Assembly (NCBI RefSeq): GCF_012933385.1
Contig: NZ_JABBPN010000009.1
Location: 62,001-126,000 of the forward strand
Origin: Paenibacillus lemnae
GTDB taxonomy: Bacteria > Bacillota > Bacilli > Paenibacillales > Paenibacillaceae
DNA length: 64,000 nt
Direction of reading: 5' to 3'
Shown here: one piece after another, positions 25,486-34,555 of the stretch
Position numbering within the stretch: position 1 is the stretch's first letter
How the letters are laid out: the number at the start of each line of letters is the position of its first letter
Notes under the pieces: generated by a model
What the model was told of the DNA's origin: nothing
Databases searched by the model: none
The model's input: only the letters and a program-made list of their open reading frames with translations
Position numbers and translations under genes: made by a program

Positions 25486-27207
25486 TTAACGGCCCCCTTT
25501 ATCGATTTGTCCCTGCTGAGGCAGCGCAATTTCCTTCATGCTCCAATCCTGCAGACCATCCAGCGCGAAGCTTGTGCTGACCGCCGTCTCGTAAGCATGA
25601 TCATAATCCAGGCGGACATGGGCGCCGCGGGTTTCCCTTCTCGCCAGAGCTCCCATCACAATCGCCCGGCTCAGCTTCAGCATATTGAACAGCTCCAGCT
25701 TCTCGATCAGGCTCAGTGTAAAATGCTCTTGTCTGGCCAGCGCCGTATCCTCCACACGAACCTGGAGCTTCTCCAGGCGCTCTGCCGCCTGTTTCAGGCT
25801 CTCTTCTGTCCGCAGCGGTCCGGCGCCCTCCCACATGAGCTGCTGCAGCTCATGCTTCAGTGACAGCATGGACGTCTCATCCCGGTCTGCTTCCCGCGGA
25901 TACCAGAAACGCTCCAGCCGTTCCAGCTCTGCTGCCAGTGCAGGCAGCAGATGCTCTGCCGTGCAGGATTTCCGCTGTGCCCGGACACTCGCTTCTGCAG
26001 CGATGCGTCCGGTCACCAGTGCTTCCGTAATCGCATTGCCAGACAGCCGGTTCGCACCATGCATGCCATAGATCAGCTCTCCGCAGGCATATAAGCCTGG
26101 AACGGTCGTCTCCATCTGCTCATTCACCTGAATGCCGCCCATCGTAAAGTGCGCCATCGGTGCAACCTCGACCATGTCTTTTGTCAGATCGATTCCCTGG
26201 CCAATCAGAATATCGATGACCGGACCGAAAGCTTCCTTCAGCTTCTCTTCCGGCACCATCCGGAAATCGAGATATGCTCCGCCATGCGGCGTGCCGCGGC
26301 CAGCTTCGACTTCCTTGAAAATAGCGAACGTGGTTTGATCCCGTGCAGCACTGTAAACACCGGCCACTTCACTATTGTACTTGTCCATGAATTCTTCCTC
26401 ATTGCCATTCAGGAGCCTTCCTCCCAGCTTATAGCGGAACGGATCCCACATGATCGGGTCGATCCCGACAAGCGGCGGATGCAGATGGGCAATCGGGAAG
26501 AACTGCACCATCTCGATGTCTCTCAGCTCTGCACCCGCTTCTGCTGCCAGCATAAAGCCGTCGCCTGTCATATTGGATGAAGCGCTGTTGCGTTCATAGA
26601 TTTCGGTCAAACCGCCAGTAGCCAGAATCACGGCACTTGCAGCAACGGTGACCGGCTGAAAACGTTCCATCGTAAAGCCGAGCGCACCGGTAACTTCGCC
26701 GTCCTCTATAACCAGCTTGGTGATCATGATGTTCTTCAGTCTCTGGATATCCTTGTTTTTCCAGATGGATTTGCGCAGTGCGGCCGAAGTGGCTCCGCCT
26801 GTATTCAAAATATCCACATACACACAGCGCCGCCGTGAATGGCCCGGAGCGACAACCTGAGAATACTTGCCGTCATCTGTCTTGGCCCACTTCACGCCAT
26901 ATCCGGCCAGTTCGGTAATCAGCTCAGGGCCCCGGTCTACCACAGCGCGCACAATGTCCGGCTGGGCCATACCCCGGCTGCCCTTCATCGTGTCTTCGAA
27001 ATGAATATCCGGATTGTCCTCTTCGGCTTCTCCGAGAGCCACCGCTACAGTCATCTGCGCCAATATCGTTGCACCGCCGCGTCCGACCAGACTTTTATCT
27101 GCCAGAACGACGCTTGCTCCTTCATCCGCTGCAGCTTTGGCTGCGATCATGCCCGCAGCGCCTGAGCCAATCACGAGCACATCAGTTTGTATATTCAAAG
27201 GATTCAT
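25486..27207 (-). CDS. FAD-dependent fumarate-reductase/succinate-dehydrogenase-like flavoprotein
   Basis: This 573-aa flavoprotein has the FAD motif VLVIGSGAAGMIAAKAAADE at the N-terminus, the quinol/fumarate-family motifs LATGG and HFTMGGIQVNEQ, and the capping and helical C-terminal domains of SdhA/FrdA. Members reduce or form an activated carbon-carbon double bond. In this cluster, a reduction of a hydroxylated ring or unsaturated lactam is a plausible task. The conserved His, Arg and Gly residues fit that family, but the acid substrate pocket cannot be checked here. It is paired with the 103-aa 2Fe-2S protein. Confidence 0.88.
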   Translation of the reverse strand: MNPLNIQTDVLVIGSGAAGMIAAKAAADEGASVVLADKSLVGRGGATILAQMTVAVALGEAEEDNPDIHFEDTMKGSRGMAQPDIVRAVVDRGPELITELAGYGVKWAKTDDGKYSQVVAPGHSRRRCVYVDILNTGGATSAALRKSIWKNKDIQRLKNIMITKLVIEDGEVTGALGFTMERFQPVTVAASAVILATGGLTEIYERNSASSNMTGDGFMLAAEAGAELRDIEMVQFFPIAHLHPPLVGIDPIMWDPFRYKLGGRLLNGNEEEFMDKYNSEVAGVYSAARDQTTFAIFKEVEAGRGTPHGGAYLDFRMVPEEKLKEAFGPVIDILIGQGIDLTKDMVEVAPMAHFTMGGIQVNEQMETTVPGLYACGELIYGMHGANRLSGNAITEALVTGRIAAEASVRAQRKSCTAEHLLPALAAELERLERFWYPREADRDETSMLSLKHELQQLMWEGAGPLRTEESLKQAAERLEKLQVRVEDTALARQEHFTLSLIEKLELFNMLKLSRAIVMGALARRETRGAHVRLDYDHAYETAVSTSFALDGLQDWSMKEIALPQQGQIDKGGR

Positions 27208-27227
27208 CAGTACCGCCCCTGTTCTTG

Positions 27228-28007
27228 TTAGGATTGACGTGATAGGGATTTGCCGATGGCCTGCACCGTAATCCCGGCCTGCTTCAAGGAAGCATTGATT
27301 TGTTGAGCAAATTCCAGTGCATGAGCGCCGTCACCATGGATGCAGACCGTATCGGCCTGGATTGCGACATCACTACCCTGCCGTGACAGCACTTTTCCCT
27401 CGTTCACCATCCGTATGACCTGCCCTGCAGACTCCTCATCACTTTCAATCATGGCATCCGGCTGGCGCCGGGAAGTCAGGGAACCGTCCGATTGGTACGT
27501 ACGGTCAGAGAAAACCTCGCTGGCTGTGCGGAGTCCAAGCTTCTCCCCTGCCTTCACCAGCTCACTGCCGGCAAGACCGAACAGAATGAGAGCAGGGTCT
27601 ACGCTGTAGACCGCCTCGGCAATCGCCTCAGCCAGCCCCGGATTACCTGCCGCCATATTGTAAAGCTCTCCATGTGCTTTCACATGCTGCATCACAGCAC
27701 CCTCAGCACGTACAAAACCTGACAGCGCGCCGATTTGGTACACAACCATGTCATACGCTTCCTGCGGCGTAATGTCCATTCTGCGGCGGCCAAAGCCAAT
27801 CAGGTCCTGCAGGCCCGGATGAGCACCGATTGCTACACCCTTCTCCAGTGCCAGCTTGACCGTCTTGCGCATCGTTCCGGCATCTCCGGCATGGAATCCG
27901 CAGGCAATATTGGCTGAGGTCACATGCTCCAAAATCTCGGCATCCCGTCCCAGTGTATATGCTCCAAAGCTTTCGCCCATATCACAGTTCAAATCCACAA
28001 ATTTCAT
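27228..28007 (-). CDS. pxpA: 5-oxoprolinase subunit PxpA (LamB/YcsF family)
   Basis: This 259-aa protein has the YcsF signature: [10 protein letters not shown] at the N-terminus, [13 protein letters not shown] near residue 35, and IGAHPGLQD near residue 61. PxpA with PxpB and PxpC forms an ATP-dependent 5-oxoprolinase that opens pyroglutamate to glutamate; related complexes may open other lactams. The ATG at 28007 has GAGGAGG upstream. It follows pxpC by 15 bases. The context of ring hydroxylation and ring reduction suggests that the lactam is the end product of the upstream steps. Confidence 0.93.
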   Translation of the reverse strand: MKFVDLNCDMGESFGAYTLGRDAEILEHVTSANIACGFHAGDAGTMRKTVKLALEKGVAIGAHPGLQDLIGFGRRRMDITPQEAYDMVVYQIGALSGFVRAEGAVMQHVKAHGELYNMAAGNPGLAEAIAEAVYSVDPALILFGLAGSELVKAGEKLGLRTASEVFSDRTYQSDGSLTSRRQPDAMIESDEESAGQVIRMVNEGKVLSRQGSDVAIQADTVCIHGDGAHALEFAQQINASLKQAGITVQAIGKSLSRQS

Positions 28008-28022
28008 CTTGTTTCCTCCTCA

Positions 28023-29030
28023 TTACACGAAATACATGCGTATGCTCTTTCGTAAAAAGCGCAGGTTCAGGCTTGCCATCAGCTGGATTTCCTGTGCTTC
28101 CTGCAGAGTGACCGGCTGAAACCGAATGCTGCTGCCGATTTGTGATTGTGCAAGCAGCGGCAGATCCGCTGTAATGACCTGCGCCACCTTGGGATAACCT
28201 CCCGTGGTCTGGCGGTCCGCCATCAGCACGATCGGGTTCCCGTCAGGCGGAACCTGCACCGTGCCGAACGTGACCGGCTCCGACAAAAGCTCCTGCTGCT
28301 TTACCTTATGCAGCGGCTTGCCGGCAAGCCGGTAGCCCATCCGGTCGGACTGCGGCTGAACGATAAATTCCGCCGAGTGCAAATCTTTTAGACTCTCTTC
28401 TTCAAACCAGGACTGCTGCGCGCCGGGAAGGATCCGGATCACCGGATGCTTCCCGTAATCCGGCAGCATCTCATAGGAAACGCTCCAGCCTACTGTCCCG
28501 AACGGTTCTCCTTCTTCCATGCGGGCCTGAATGCCGCCTGCTATAAGTTCTCCCAGCTCTGTTGGCTGCTGAACTGGCAGACGGTCTTCCGCCTGCAGCG
28601 ATCTCCCCTGATAACCGCCAATCCCGGCGCGGAGATAGGTCGAGCGGCTGTTCATCTGATGCGGAACATTCAGTCCGCCAGCTGCAGCCAGATACCCCCG
28701 GCAGCCCTGTCTGGAAGATCCGAACCGGAGAACGGCTCCAGCAGGTATGTATACCGGTCTCCATAGAGGTACGGCTTTACCGCCTATGCTGGGTGACAAG
28801 TCTGCTCCGCATACAGCAATGACAGCCGCACGCTCAAACTCCAGCACTGGGCCGATGACCGTCATTTCCAGCGTCGCTTCGTCTCCCGTGTTTCCAACCA
28901 GCAGGTTGGCGGCCTGATGGGCAAAGTGATCCATAGCACCGCTGACGATGACACCATACTGCTGATACCCGGTTCTGCCGCCGTCCTGAACGGTGGACAG
29001 CAATCCGGGCTTATGAACATAAATACTCAT
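28023..29030 (-). CDS. pxpC: 5-oxoprolinase subunit PxpC (KipA/biotin-dependent carboxyltransferase fold)
   Basis: This 335-aa protein opens with IYVHKPGLLSTVQDGGRTGYQ and SGAMDHFAHQAANLLVGN, the typical PxpC/KipA start, and continues with LEMTVIGP and GYRLAGKPL. It shares a fold with the carboxyltransferase half of urea amidolyase. The ATG at 29030 is preferred over an upstream in-frame GTG at 29051. It overlaps the end of pxpB, and the two subunits act together. Confidence 0.93.
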   Translation of the reverse strand: MSIYVHKPGLLSTVQDGGRTGYQQYGVIVSGAMDHFAHQAANLLVGNTGDEATLEMTVIGPVLEFERAAVIAVCGADLSPSIGGKAVPLWRPVYIPAGAVLRFGSSRQGCRGYLAAAGGLNVPHQMNSRSTYLRAGIGGYQGRSLQAEDRLPVQQPTELGELIAGGIQARMEEGEPFGTVGWSVSYEMLPDYGKHPVIRILPGAQQSWFEEESLKDLHSAEFIVQPQSDRMGYRLAGKPLHKVKQQELLSEPVTFGTVQVPPDGNPIVLMADRQTTGGYPKVAQVITADLPLLAQSQIGSSIRFQPVTLQEAQEIQLMASLNLRFLRKSIRMYFV

Positions 29031-29038
29031 GATGGCCT

Positions 29039-29725
29039 TTACTCCCTCCACTCCTCATACTCTTTGCGGGAAATCGGATAGAATGTAATCACATTTCCCG
29101 CCTCAAGCAGGGTGGGTGGCTGCTTATGCGGTAAAAACAATGATGAAGGCGTCCGGCCGATCAGCTGCCAGCCGCCCGGTGTGCTGATCGGATAGATCCC
29201 GGTCTGCTCTCCTGCAATCCCCACCGTTCCTGCCGGAATCGACAGACGTGGCGTATCCTTGCGCGGCGCCGATATCCGCTTGTCCATGCCCCCTAAATAC
29301 GGAAATCCCGGGGCAAATCCGAGCATATACACCAAATACTCTCCACTGGAGTGAATCGAGATGACGTCGTCCACAGAAAGTCCGTTCAGCTCGGCAACAT
29401 GCTCCAAATCAGGACCGAACTCTTCCCCGTAGCACACAGGTATCTTCACGACACGCGGTTTGGGCACTGTGCCCTCCTGCAGAGCATCCATTATCTTCTT
29501 CAGTGTCCGTTCCACACTCTCAAACGGGTACCGAATCTCTCCCTTGCCAGAACGGCTCTTGTCCTTCAAATAGATTGCAACCGGATCATACACAACGGTA
29601 ACCGAGGTGAATGCCGGAATATATTCAACCATGCCTTCAAAAGGATGCTCCGCCAAATGCTTTGAAACGGCGCGCACCTTATGATGTGTTTCGATATCAG
29701 CTTGATCTCCGAACCGGATAACCAT
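29039..29725 (-). CDS. pxpB: 5-oxoprolinase subunit PxpB (KipI-like), start uncertain
   Basis: This protein has the KipI/PxpB core VYMLGFAPGFPYLGGMD, then SIPAGTVGIAGEQTGIYP and GGWQLIGRTP. The first ATG in frame is at 29725 (228 aa), but it would drop the family's opening strand. The frame continues upstream and encodes YAEISPAGDCAMVIRFGD. An AGGAGG lies eight bases before an ATC codon at 29764, which could be a rare non-AUG start giving 241 aa. No ATG, GTG or TTG exists between. The coordinates given use the ATG; the longer form is likely real. Confidence 0.85.
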   Translation of the reverse strand: MVIRFGDQADIETHHKVRAVSKHLAEHPFEGMVEYIPAFTSVTVVYDPVAIYLKDKSRSGKGEIRYPFESVERTLKKIMDALQEGTVPKPRVVKIPVCYGEEFGPDLEHVAELNGLSVDDVISIHSSGEYLVYMLGFAPGFPYLGGMDKRISAPRKDTPRLSIPAGTVGIAGEQTGIYPISTPGGWQLIGRTPSSLFLPHKQPPTLLEAGNVITFYPISRKEYEEWRE

Positions 29726-29814
29726 AGCACAGTCGCCGGCCGGAGATATTTCTGCATACTGGATACCAAGCGCCTCCTTCCCCCTGATTTTCCATATTAC
29801 TTCTTTTAAAATCG

Positions 29815-30372
29815 CTAAGACTGCAGCCAGCGCCTGGAAACTTCGTTGTCGATACCAAGCTGATCCAGGGTTCTGGATACGGTATGCATCACCATGTCGT
29901 CGATGCTTTCCGGTTTATTATAAAAAGCCGGTACTGGCGGCAGAATGACTGCTCCCATACGGGCCAGACGCAGCATATTTTCCAAATGTATTTCACTAAG
30001 CGGGGCTTCCCGCGGAATCAGAATGAGCTTTCTTTTTTCCTTGAGAACAACATCGGCAGCCCGTGAGACCAGATTGTCCGAGTACCCGTGGCTGATCGCT
30101 GCCAGGGTCTTCATGCTGCAAGGAGCGATGACCATCCCGTCGGTCTTGTACGAACCGCTGGAAATGGTTGCCGCCTGATTGAATGATGGATGCACGACGG
30201 TGGCCAGGCTTTTTACCTGATCGACGGTATAATCCGTCTCGATGACAATTGTTTTTTCTGCCCAGGTGCTGAGAACGAGATGTGTTTCAATCCCTAATTC
30301 TTTCAGGACTTCGAGCAGCTTGATCCCATAGATCGGGCCCGTAGCACCGGATATACCAACGATGATTTTCAT
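29815..30372 (-). CDS. ubiX: UbiX-family flavin prenyltransferase
   Basis: This 185-aa protein has the UbiX/Pad1 signature GISGATGPIYGIKLLEVLKE at the N-terminus, PCSMKTLAAISHGYSDNLVSRAADV near residue 84, and IPREAPLSEIHLENM further on. UbiX makes prenylated FMN, the cofactor of UbiD decarboxylases. The ATG at 30372 has AGGAGGAATCC. It follows the ubiD-family gene in the same operon, the expected partnership for a UbiD decarboxylase system. Confidence 0.94.
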   Translation of the reverse strand: MKIIVGISGATGPIYGIKLLEVLKELGIETHLVLSTWAEKTIVIETDYTVDQVKSLATVVHPSFNQAATISSGSYKTDGMVIAPCSMKTLAAISHGYSDNLVSRAADVVLKEKRKLILIPREAPLSEIHLENMLRLARMGAVILPPVPAFYNKPESIDDMVMHTVSRTLDQLGIDNEVSRRWLQS

Positions 30373-30436
30373 GGATTCCTCCTAATTGTCCAGGCAGCAG
30401 CCTTCACTTTTTCCAAAAGCACAATGGAAACACGGC

Positions 30437-30487
30437 AGCCCCAGGTCGACGCCTGTCCAAAAAAATGGAAGGTGCATTCCCGGGGCT
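30437..30487 (-). other. Intercistronic hairpin between ubiD and ubiX
   Basis: In the 135-base gap, AGCCCCGGG and CCTGGGGCT (one mismatch) can pair around a further partly paired loop that includes a T7 run. It may stabilise or partly attenuate the message between the two cistrons. Confidence 0.4.
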
Positions 30488-30507
30488 CATCATGTATTCA
30501 AAACTCG

Positions 30508-31932
30508 TTAAAACCATTTGCCTTTCTCTTCTTCATTCAAGCCGCGCAGCACTTCCAGCTTCGCCTGACTGACATCTCCGATCGGCACAACGGCTCTTGG
30601 CGGAAACACAATCGGCGGTGCAGGTTTGGTCGCATCCACGATGACTGCGCTGGACATCCGCGGTGTATTCTTGCCGTCGGCATGGTACTCCCAGTTGGTT
30701 GGGAGCAGTCCGCCGGGACCGTTCCATTTCGGAATGATCAGCAGATCGCGCTCGGCATCAAACCTTGTTCCAATCGCCCAAGCAACTTCTTCGCCGTCAA
30801 ACACATTAATGTCCTCATCCACGACCACAATGTGCCGCAGATTTTCCTGCTCGGTGTTCAGGGCGGCAAAGGCTGCCTTTTTCACATCGGCTTCTCTCTC
30901 CTTATGAAGAGACAGATAGCAGTGCATCCGGGCGTAGAAAGGAACATGTACGGTTTTCAGACTTGGAACAACTTCCTTCACCGTCTGATAAATACTGCCT
31001 GAACGCGGGACACCGCCCACGACCAGATGCTCTCTGCTGGAAGCTACGATATCCTGGAAAATCGCATGGCGCCGGTGGGTGATCTTGGTGATCCGGATCG
31101 TCGGCACAGAACCGCCGCCCAGATAGTGGCCCGGCCATTCGCCGAACGGCCCTTCCACTTGATCGTAATCCGGAAGAATCTCGCCTTCGAGCACGATCTC
31201 CGAATGAGCAGGAACGAGCAGGTCACTGGTCTCTGCCTTGACGAGCTCAAGCGACTCGCCCATTAAAGCGCCAGCAGCTGCATATTCCCCGCCGACTCCC
31301 TGAATACGGGATACCGAGCCCATAATGAAGCCGGGGTGATGGCCGAGAACAATAGCGACCGGAGCCGGTTTGTTTTGCTTCTTGTATTTCTTATAGATGA
31401 GGCCGCCATGATGAGCACCGAGGAACCATACACCCATTTCTTTTTCATTAAAGATCTGGTGACGGTAAATGCCTGCATTGATTTCACCGGAATCCGGATC
31501 GCGAATGACCATCACGCCGGCTGACAGATACGGCCCGCCATCCAGTTCGTTGTGCACGGGAATTGGAAGCTTGGACAGATCCACATCCTGTTCTTCAATG
31601 ACGACTTCTTTCACCGCAGCTGCCGAACGCTCAATCTCGGTCGGAGGGATCGGGGACTGCAGCTTTTCTCCATATACCCGTGGAATATCCTGCACGTCAC
31701 ACCCCAGGTACAGGGCAATCCGCTCGTAGGAAGTCAGGACATTGGAGATACAGGAATGCTCGGATCCCTCAACATCGGTAAACAGCAGTCCAGGATATTT
31801 GCCATCCTGCGCCAGGCGGGAAGCATAAGCCGTAATGCCGAACCTTGGATTAACCGGCTGGTCGACCACCTGCAGGCTTTCCGGGTAAGCTTCCGTTAAA
31901 TTTTTCAGATACGTTCTCAGATCTTTTGCCAT
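30508..31932 (-). CDS. UbiD-family (prFMN-dependent) decarboxylase
   Basis: This 474-aa protein is a UbiD-family decarboxylase, using prenyl-FMN and a divalent metal to remove a carboxylate from an aromatic, heteroaromatic or alpha,beta-unsaturated acid. Active-site stretches are INAGIYRHQIF near residue 155, which supplies the Arg, and EGPFGEWPGHYLG near residue 260, which supplies the Glu pair. The ATG at 31932 has AAGGCGGTG upstream. It is 15 bases downstream of the ABC binding protein and followed by ubiX. The real acid substrate is unknown; benzoate-type, pyrrole-type and pyridine-type carboxylates are all possible. Confidence 0.92.
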   Translation of the reverse strand: MAKDLRTYLKNLTEAYPESLQVVDQPVNPRFGITAYASRLAQDGKYPGLLFTDVEGSEHSCISNVLTSYERIALYLGCDVQDIPRVYGEKLQSPIPPTEIERSAAAVKEVVIEEQDVDLSKLPIPVHNELDGGPYLSAGVMVIRDPDSGEINAGIYRHQIFNEKEMGVWFLGAHHGGLIYKKYKKQNKPAPVAIVLGHHPGFIMGSVSRIQGVGGEYAAAGALMGESLELVKAETSDLLVPAHSEIVLEGEILPDYDQVEGPFGEWPGHYLGGGSVPTIRITKITHRRHAIFQDIVASSREHLVVGGVPRSGSIYQTVKEVVPSLKTVHVPFYARMHCYLSLHKEREADVKKAAFAALNTEQENLRHIVVVDEDINVFDGEEVAWAIGTRFDAERDLLIIPKWNGPGGLLPTNWEYHADGKNTPRMSSAVIVDATKPAPPIVFPPRAVVPIGDVSQAKLEVLRGLNEEEKGKWF

Positions 31933-31947
31933 GTTAGATACACCGCC

Positions 31948-32943
31948 TTATGGGAGTAGTGTTAAGTCTACAGTCTCTTCAAACGGGATTTCTTCACTGA
32001 TGGCACCCAGTTCGATTTGTGTACCAGCCACCATATCTGCGGCTTCTTTCGTCACTTTCAGGTCAGCCGGAATTTTGGCAAGCTGATTTTCGATCGCTGT
32101 CAGCAGAACATCATCCGAAAGCTGTTCAAATTCATTCTTCATCGGCTCTACAACGCTTTGAGGGTCTTCTTTGGCCCGGTCAAACACTTCTTTGTTCACT
32201 TTCAGGAAAGACTTCATCGCTTCCTGATTCTGTTCTACCCAGTCCGTCTTGGCCATAACAACAATGCCCGCGTACTCAAACGGCGGATCGTATAATACCC
32301 GGTAGTCTCCGGATGCAAGCATCTGCGAAATCGTCGGCTCGGACACCATACCTCCGGCAGCCTTTCCGCTTTCAATCGCTGCCAGCATGGTTGCGCCGCT
32401 GCCGCCGTTAATGATCTGTGCGTCGGTCTCCGGGTTCAGGCCTTCTCCTTCCAGGCCTGCACGCAAGCCGGTATCCGACAAGCTGCCTACCTTGGTCACT
32501 GCGAGAACCTGATCCTTCACGTCAGCAATGCTTTGATATGGCGCATCCTTCTTCACGACCAGGGAGTAACCTACCCCATTGTAAATTTCACCGTATGCTT
32601 TTACGCCGAGACCATTCTTCTGTTGTCTGAGCACATGCTCATAAGAGCCAAGGTTAATGTCGATGCTGCCGCCAACCAGGGCCTGAACCGCATCTGCTCC
32701 AGAGTTGAAGCACGTCTTCTCTACCTTCAGGTTCTCTTTCTCGAATGAGCCGTCATTGATCGCAATTTGTGTCAGCAGCGGCGTCATCCCGCCGCACACC
32801 AGACCAACCTTGACGGAAGCCGTACCTCCGGATGAAGGCGTGTCTGTACCATCAGCCGGTGCAGCGCTATCGCTGCCGCAGGCTGTAACCGCCAGCAGCG
32901 ACAGGCCGAGCAAAGATGAAAATACCGATTTTTTCAAGTTCAT
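31948..32943 (-). CDS. ABC transporter substrate-binding lipoprotein (NMT1/THI5/SsuA type)
   Basis: This 331-aa binding protein has a lipobox ending VTAC near residue 22, then a Ser/Gly/Thr-rich linker and an NMT1-like domain (VKVGLVCGGMTPLLTQIAINDG). Members bind sulfonates, pyrimidines, aromatic acids and similar compounds rather than sugars. The ATG at 32943 has TAGGAGGAATT. With the permease and ATPase just upstream it makes a complete importer, and its position inside the operon suggests that it delivers the cluster's substrate. Confidence 0.9.
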   Translation of the reverse strand: MNLKKSVFSSLLGLSLLAVTACGSDSAAPADGTDTPSSGGTASVKVGLVCGGMTPLLTQIAINDGSFEKENLKVEKTCFNSGADAVQALVGGSIDINLGSYEHVLRQQKNGLGVKAYGEIYNGVGYSLVVKKDAPYQSIADVKDQVLAVTKVGSLSDTGLRAGLEGEGLNPETDAQIINGGSGATMLAAIESGKAAGGMVSEPTISQMLASGDYRVLYDPPFEYAGIVVMAKTDWVEQNQEAMKSFLKVNKEVFDRAKEDPQSVVEPMKNEFEQLSDDVLLTAIENQLAKIPADLKVTKEAADMVAGTQIELGAISEEIPFEETVDLTLLP

Positions 32944-33002
32944 GGTTAAATTCCTCCTAATGGGTGGACTAGAATTGTTCATCTCTTAACGTGTACAGCG
33001 AT

Positions 33003-33767
33003 TTAACGGTATTTCAATAACCTCCGCTCCAGCTGAACCACAAACTGCTCCAAAATGACTGCAATCATCATAATCAGAAACAATCCTGTAAAAATACCGG
33101 TGGTATCGAGCATGCCGGACGAGTAGGTGATATAGTAACCCAGACCGCGGCTGGCACCGACCAGTTCGGCAATCACCGATCCAATCAAGGCCATTCCGAT
33201 ATTGAGACGCAGACTGGTTAAAATCCACACGGTGATAGACGGGAGAATGACCCATTTTAATTTTTGCAGCCGTCCGGCCTTGTAGGTCTTCATCATATCG
33301 AGCAGGTCTCTGTCAATGTTCCGGATGCCTTCATAAGCATTATAAAAAGCTACAAAGATAACCATAGCTACAACCATCAGAATCTTTGACGACATTCCGA
33401 TACCGAACCAGACGATAAACAATGGCGCCAGGGATACCCGGGGAAGGCTGTACAGAGCCATGATGTACGGGTACACCCAACGTTCAAAAATACCGCTGTA
33501 CGCGAGCACAATCCCAAGCAGCGTACCTGCCACCATACCGATAATCAATCCGAAGATGGCTTCCTGCAGGGTGACGCTCACATGGAACCACAAGGTCCCT
33601 TTGGCCGTCATTTCTGCCACACGCTCAAGAATCAAGGACGGCTTGCTGATCCAAAACTCGTTGAACACTCTGCCTGAGCAGATTTCCCATAAACCCAAAA
33701 TGAGAATGCCCAGAATAATTCTTCCGGACCAGACCTTCAGGGGGCTGTATTCTGCTGCATCACTCAT
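33003..33767 (-). CDS. ABC transporter permease (SsuC/TauC type)
   Basis: This 254-aa membrane protein has about six hydrophobic segments and the cytoplasmic ATPase-docking loop that contains LLDMMKTYKAGRLQKLKWVILPS. It is the channel of the importer. The ATG overlaps the ATPase stop codon, so both are translated together. The family transports sulfonates, nitrate, taurine or aromatic carboxylates; the exact ligand is unknown. Confidence 0.92.
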   Translation of the reverse strand: MSDAAEYSPLKVWSGRIILGILILGLWEICSGRVFNEFWISKPSLILERVAEMTAKGTLWFHVSVTLQEAIFGLIIGMVAGTLLGIVLAYSGIFERWVYPYIMALYSLPRVSLAPLFIVWFGIGMSSKILMVVAMVIFVAFYNAYEGIRNIDRDLLDMMKTYKAGRLQKLKWVILPSITVWILTSLRLNIGMALIGSVIAELVGASRGLGYYITYSSGMLDTTGIFTGLFLIMMIAVILEQFVVQLERRLLKYR

Positions 33768-34555
33768 TGTTCATTCCCCTCTCTATCCTCATCGGACATG
33801 CAGTGCCAGATCTCACGCTGGAGCTGCTTAAACCGGCTGTCGAATCGAATATCGTAAAAAGGGCGGGGACGTTCCAGCGTGACATCAAATTCCGCCTTGA
33901 TCTTTCCGGGACGGTTGGTCATCACAATGACCCTGTCCGATAACGATATTGCTTCTTCAATATCGTGTGTGATGAAGAGCACGCTTTTGCCGACCTGTTC
34001 CCAGATTTTCAAAAATTCTTCCCCGATCTTGACCCGGGTCTGCGCATCCAGCGGTCCGAATGGCTCATCCATTAAATACAGTCCAGGATCATAGGCAAAG
34101 GTACGGGCCAGAGCAACCCTTTTCTTCATACCTCCGGAAAGCTGTTTCGGATAAAAGTGCTCAAATTCATGAAGTCCGACCATCTTCAGCAGCCGTCTCA
34201 CTTCAGCAGCCTGATCGGATTTTGACAGCCCTTTGATCTCAAGCGGCAGGCGTACATTGTCATAGACGGTCTTCCATGGCAGAAGCGCATCGTTCTGAAA
34301 CACCATCCCGACTTCTCCGGTCACTCCCTCAATCGGCTTTCCGTCCAGCAGCGCCTGTCCCCCGGCTGGCTTCAGCAGTCCTGAGGCTACTTTAAGCAGC
34401 GTGGATTTTCCGCAGCCGCTGGGCCCTACCACGGACACGAACTCACCATCTTTAACGGCCATATTGACATGTTCAAGTGCCGTGGTGCTCTTTCCCTTGG
34501 CGGTGTAACGAACGGTTAGATCCTGTACCTGCAGCTTCCATTTATCCTGATTCAT
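33764..34555 (-). CDS. ABC transporter ATP-binding protein (SsuB/TauB type)
   Basis: This 263-aa ATPase has Walker A GPSGCGKSTLL at about residues 43-53, the Q-loop VFQNDALLPWKTV, signature LSGGMKKRVALAR, Walker B LYLMDEPFGPLD, and the switch ITHDIEEAI. It drives the importer encoded by the two following genes and is the first gene of the large operon. The ATG at 34555 with GGGAG eight bases upstream is chosen over an ATG five codons earlier. Confidence 0.93.
   Translation of the reverse strand: MNQDKWKLQVQDLTVRYTAKGKSTTALEHVNMAVKDGEFVSVVGPSGCGKSTLLKVASGLLKPAGGQALLDGKPIEGVTGEVGMVFQNDALLPWKTVYDNVRLPLEIKGLSKSDQAAEVRRLLKMVGLHEFEHFYPKQLSGGMKKRVALARTFAYDPGLYLMDEPFGPLDAQTRVKIGEEFLKIWEQVGKSVLFITHDIEEAISLSDRVIVMTNRPGKIKAEFDVTLERPRPFYDIRFDSRFKQLQREIWHCMSDEDREGNEQ

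Noticed and set aside
27228..29764. KipI/KipA reading of pxpB and pxpC as sporulation kinase inhibitors
   Set aside because: The complete PxpA-PxpB-PxpC set in a catabolic operon points to 5-oxoprolinase or another lactamase; no sporulation genes are nearby.
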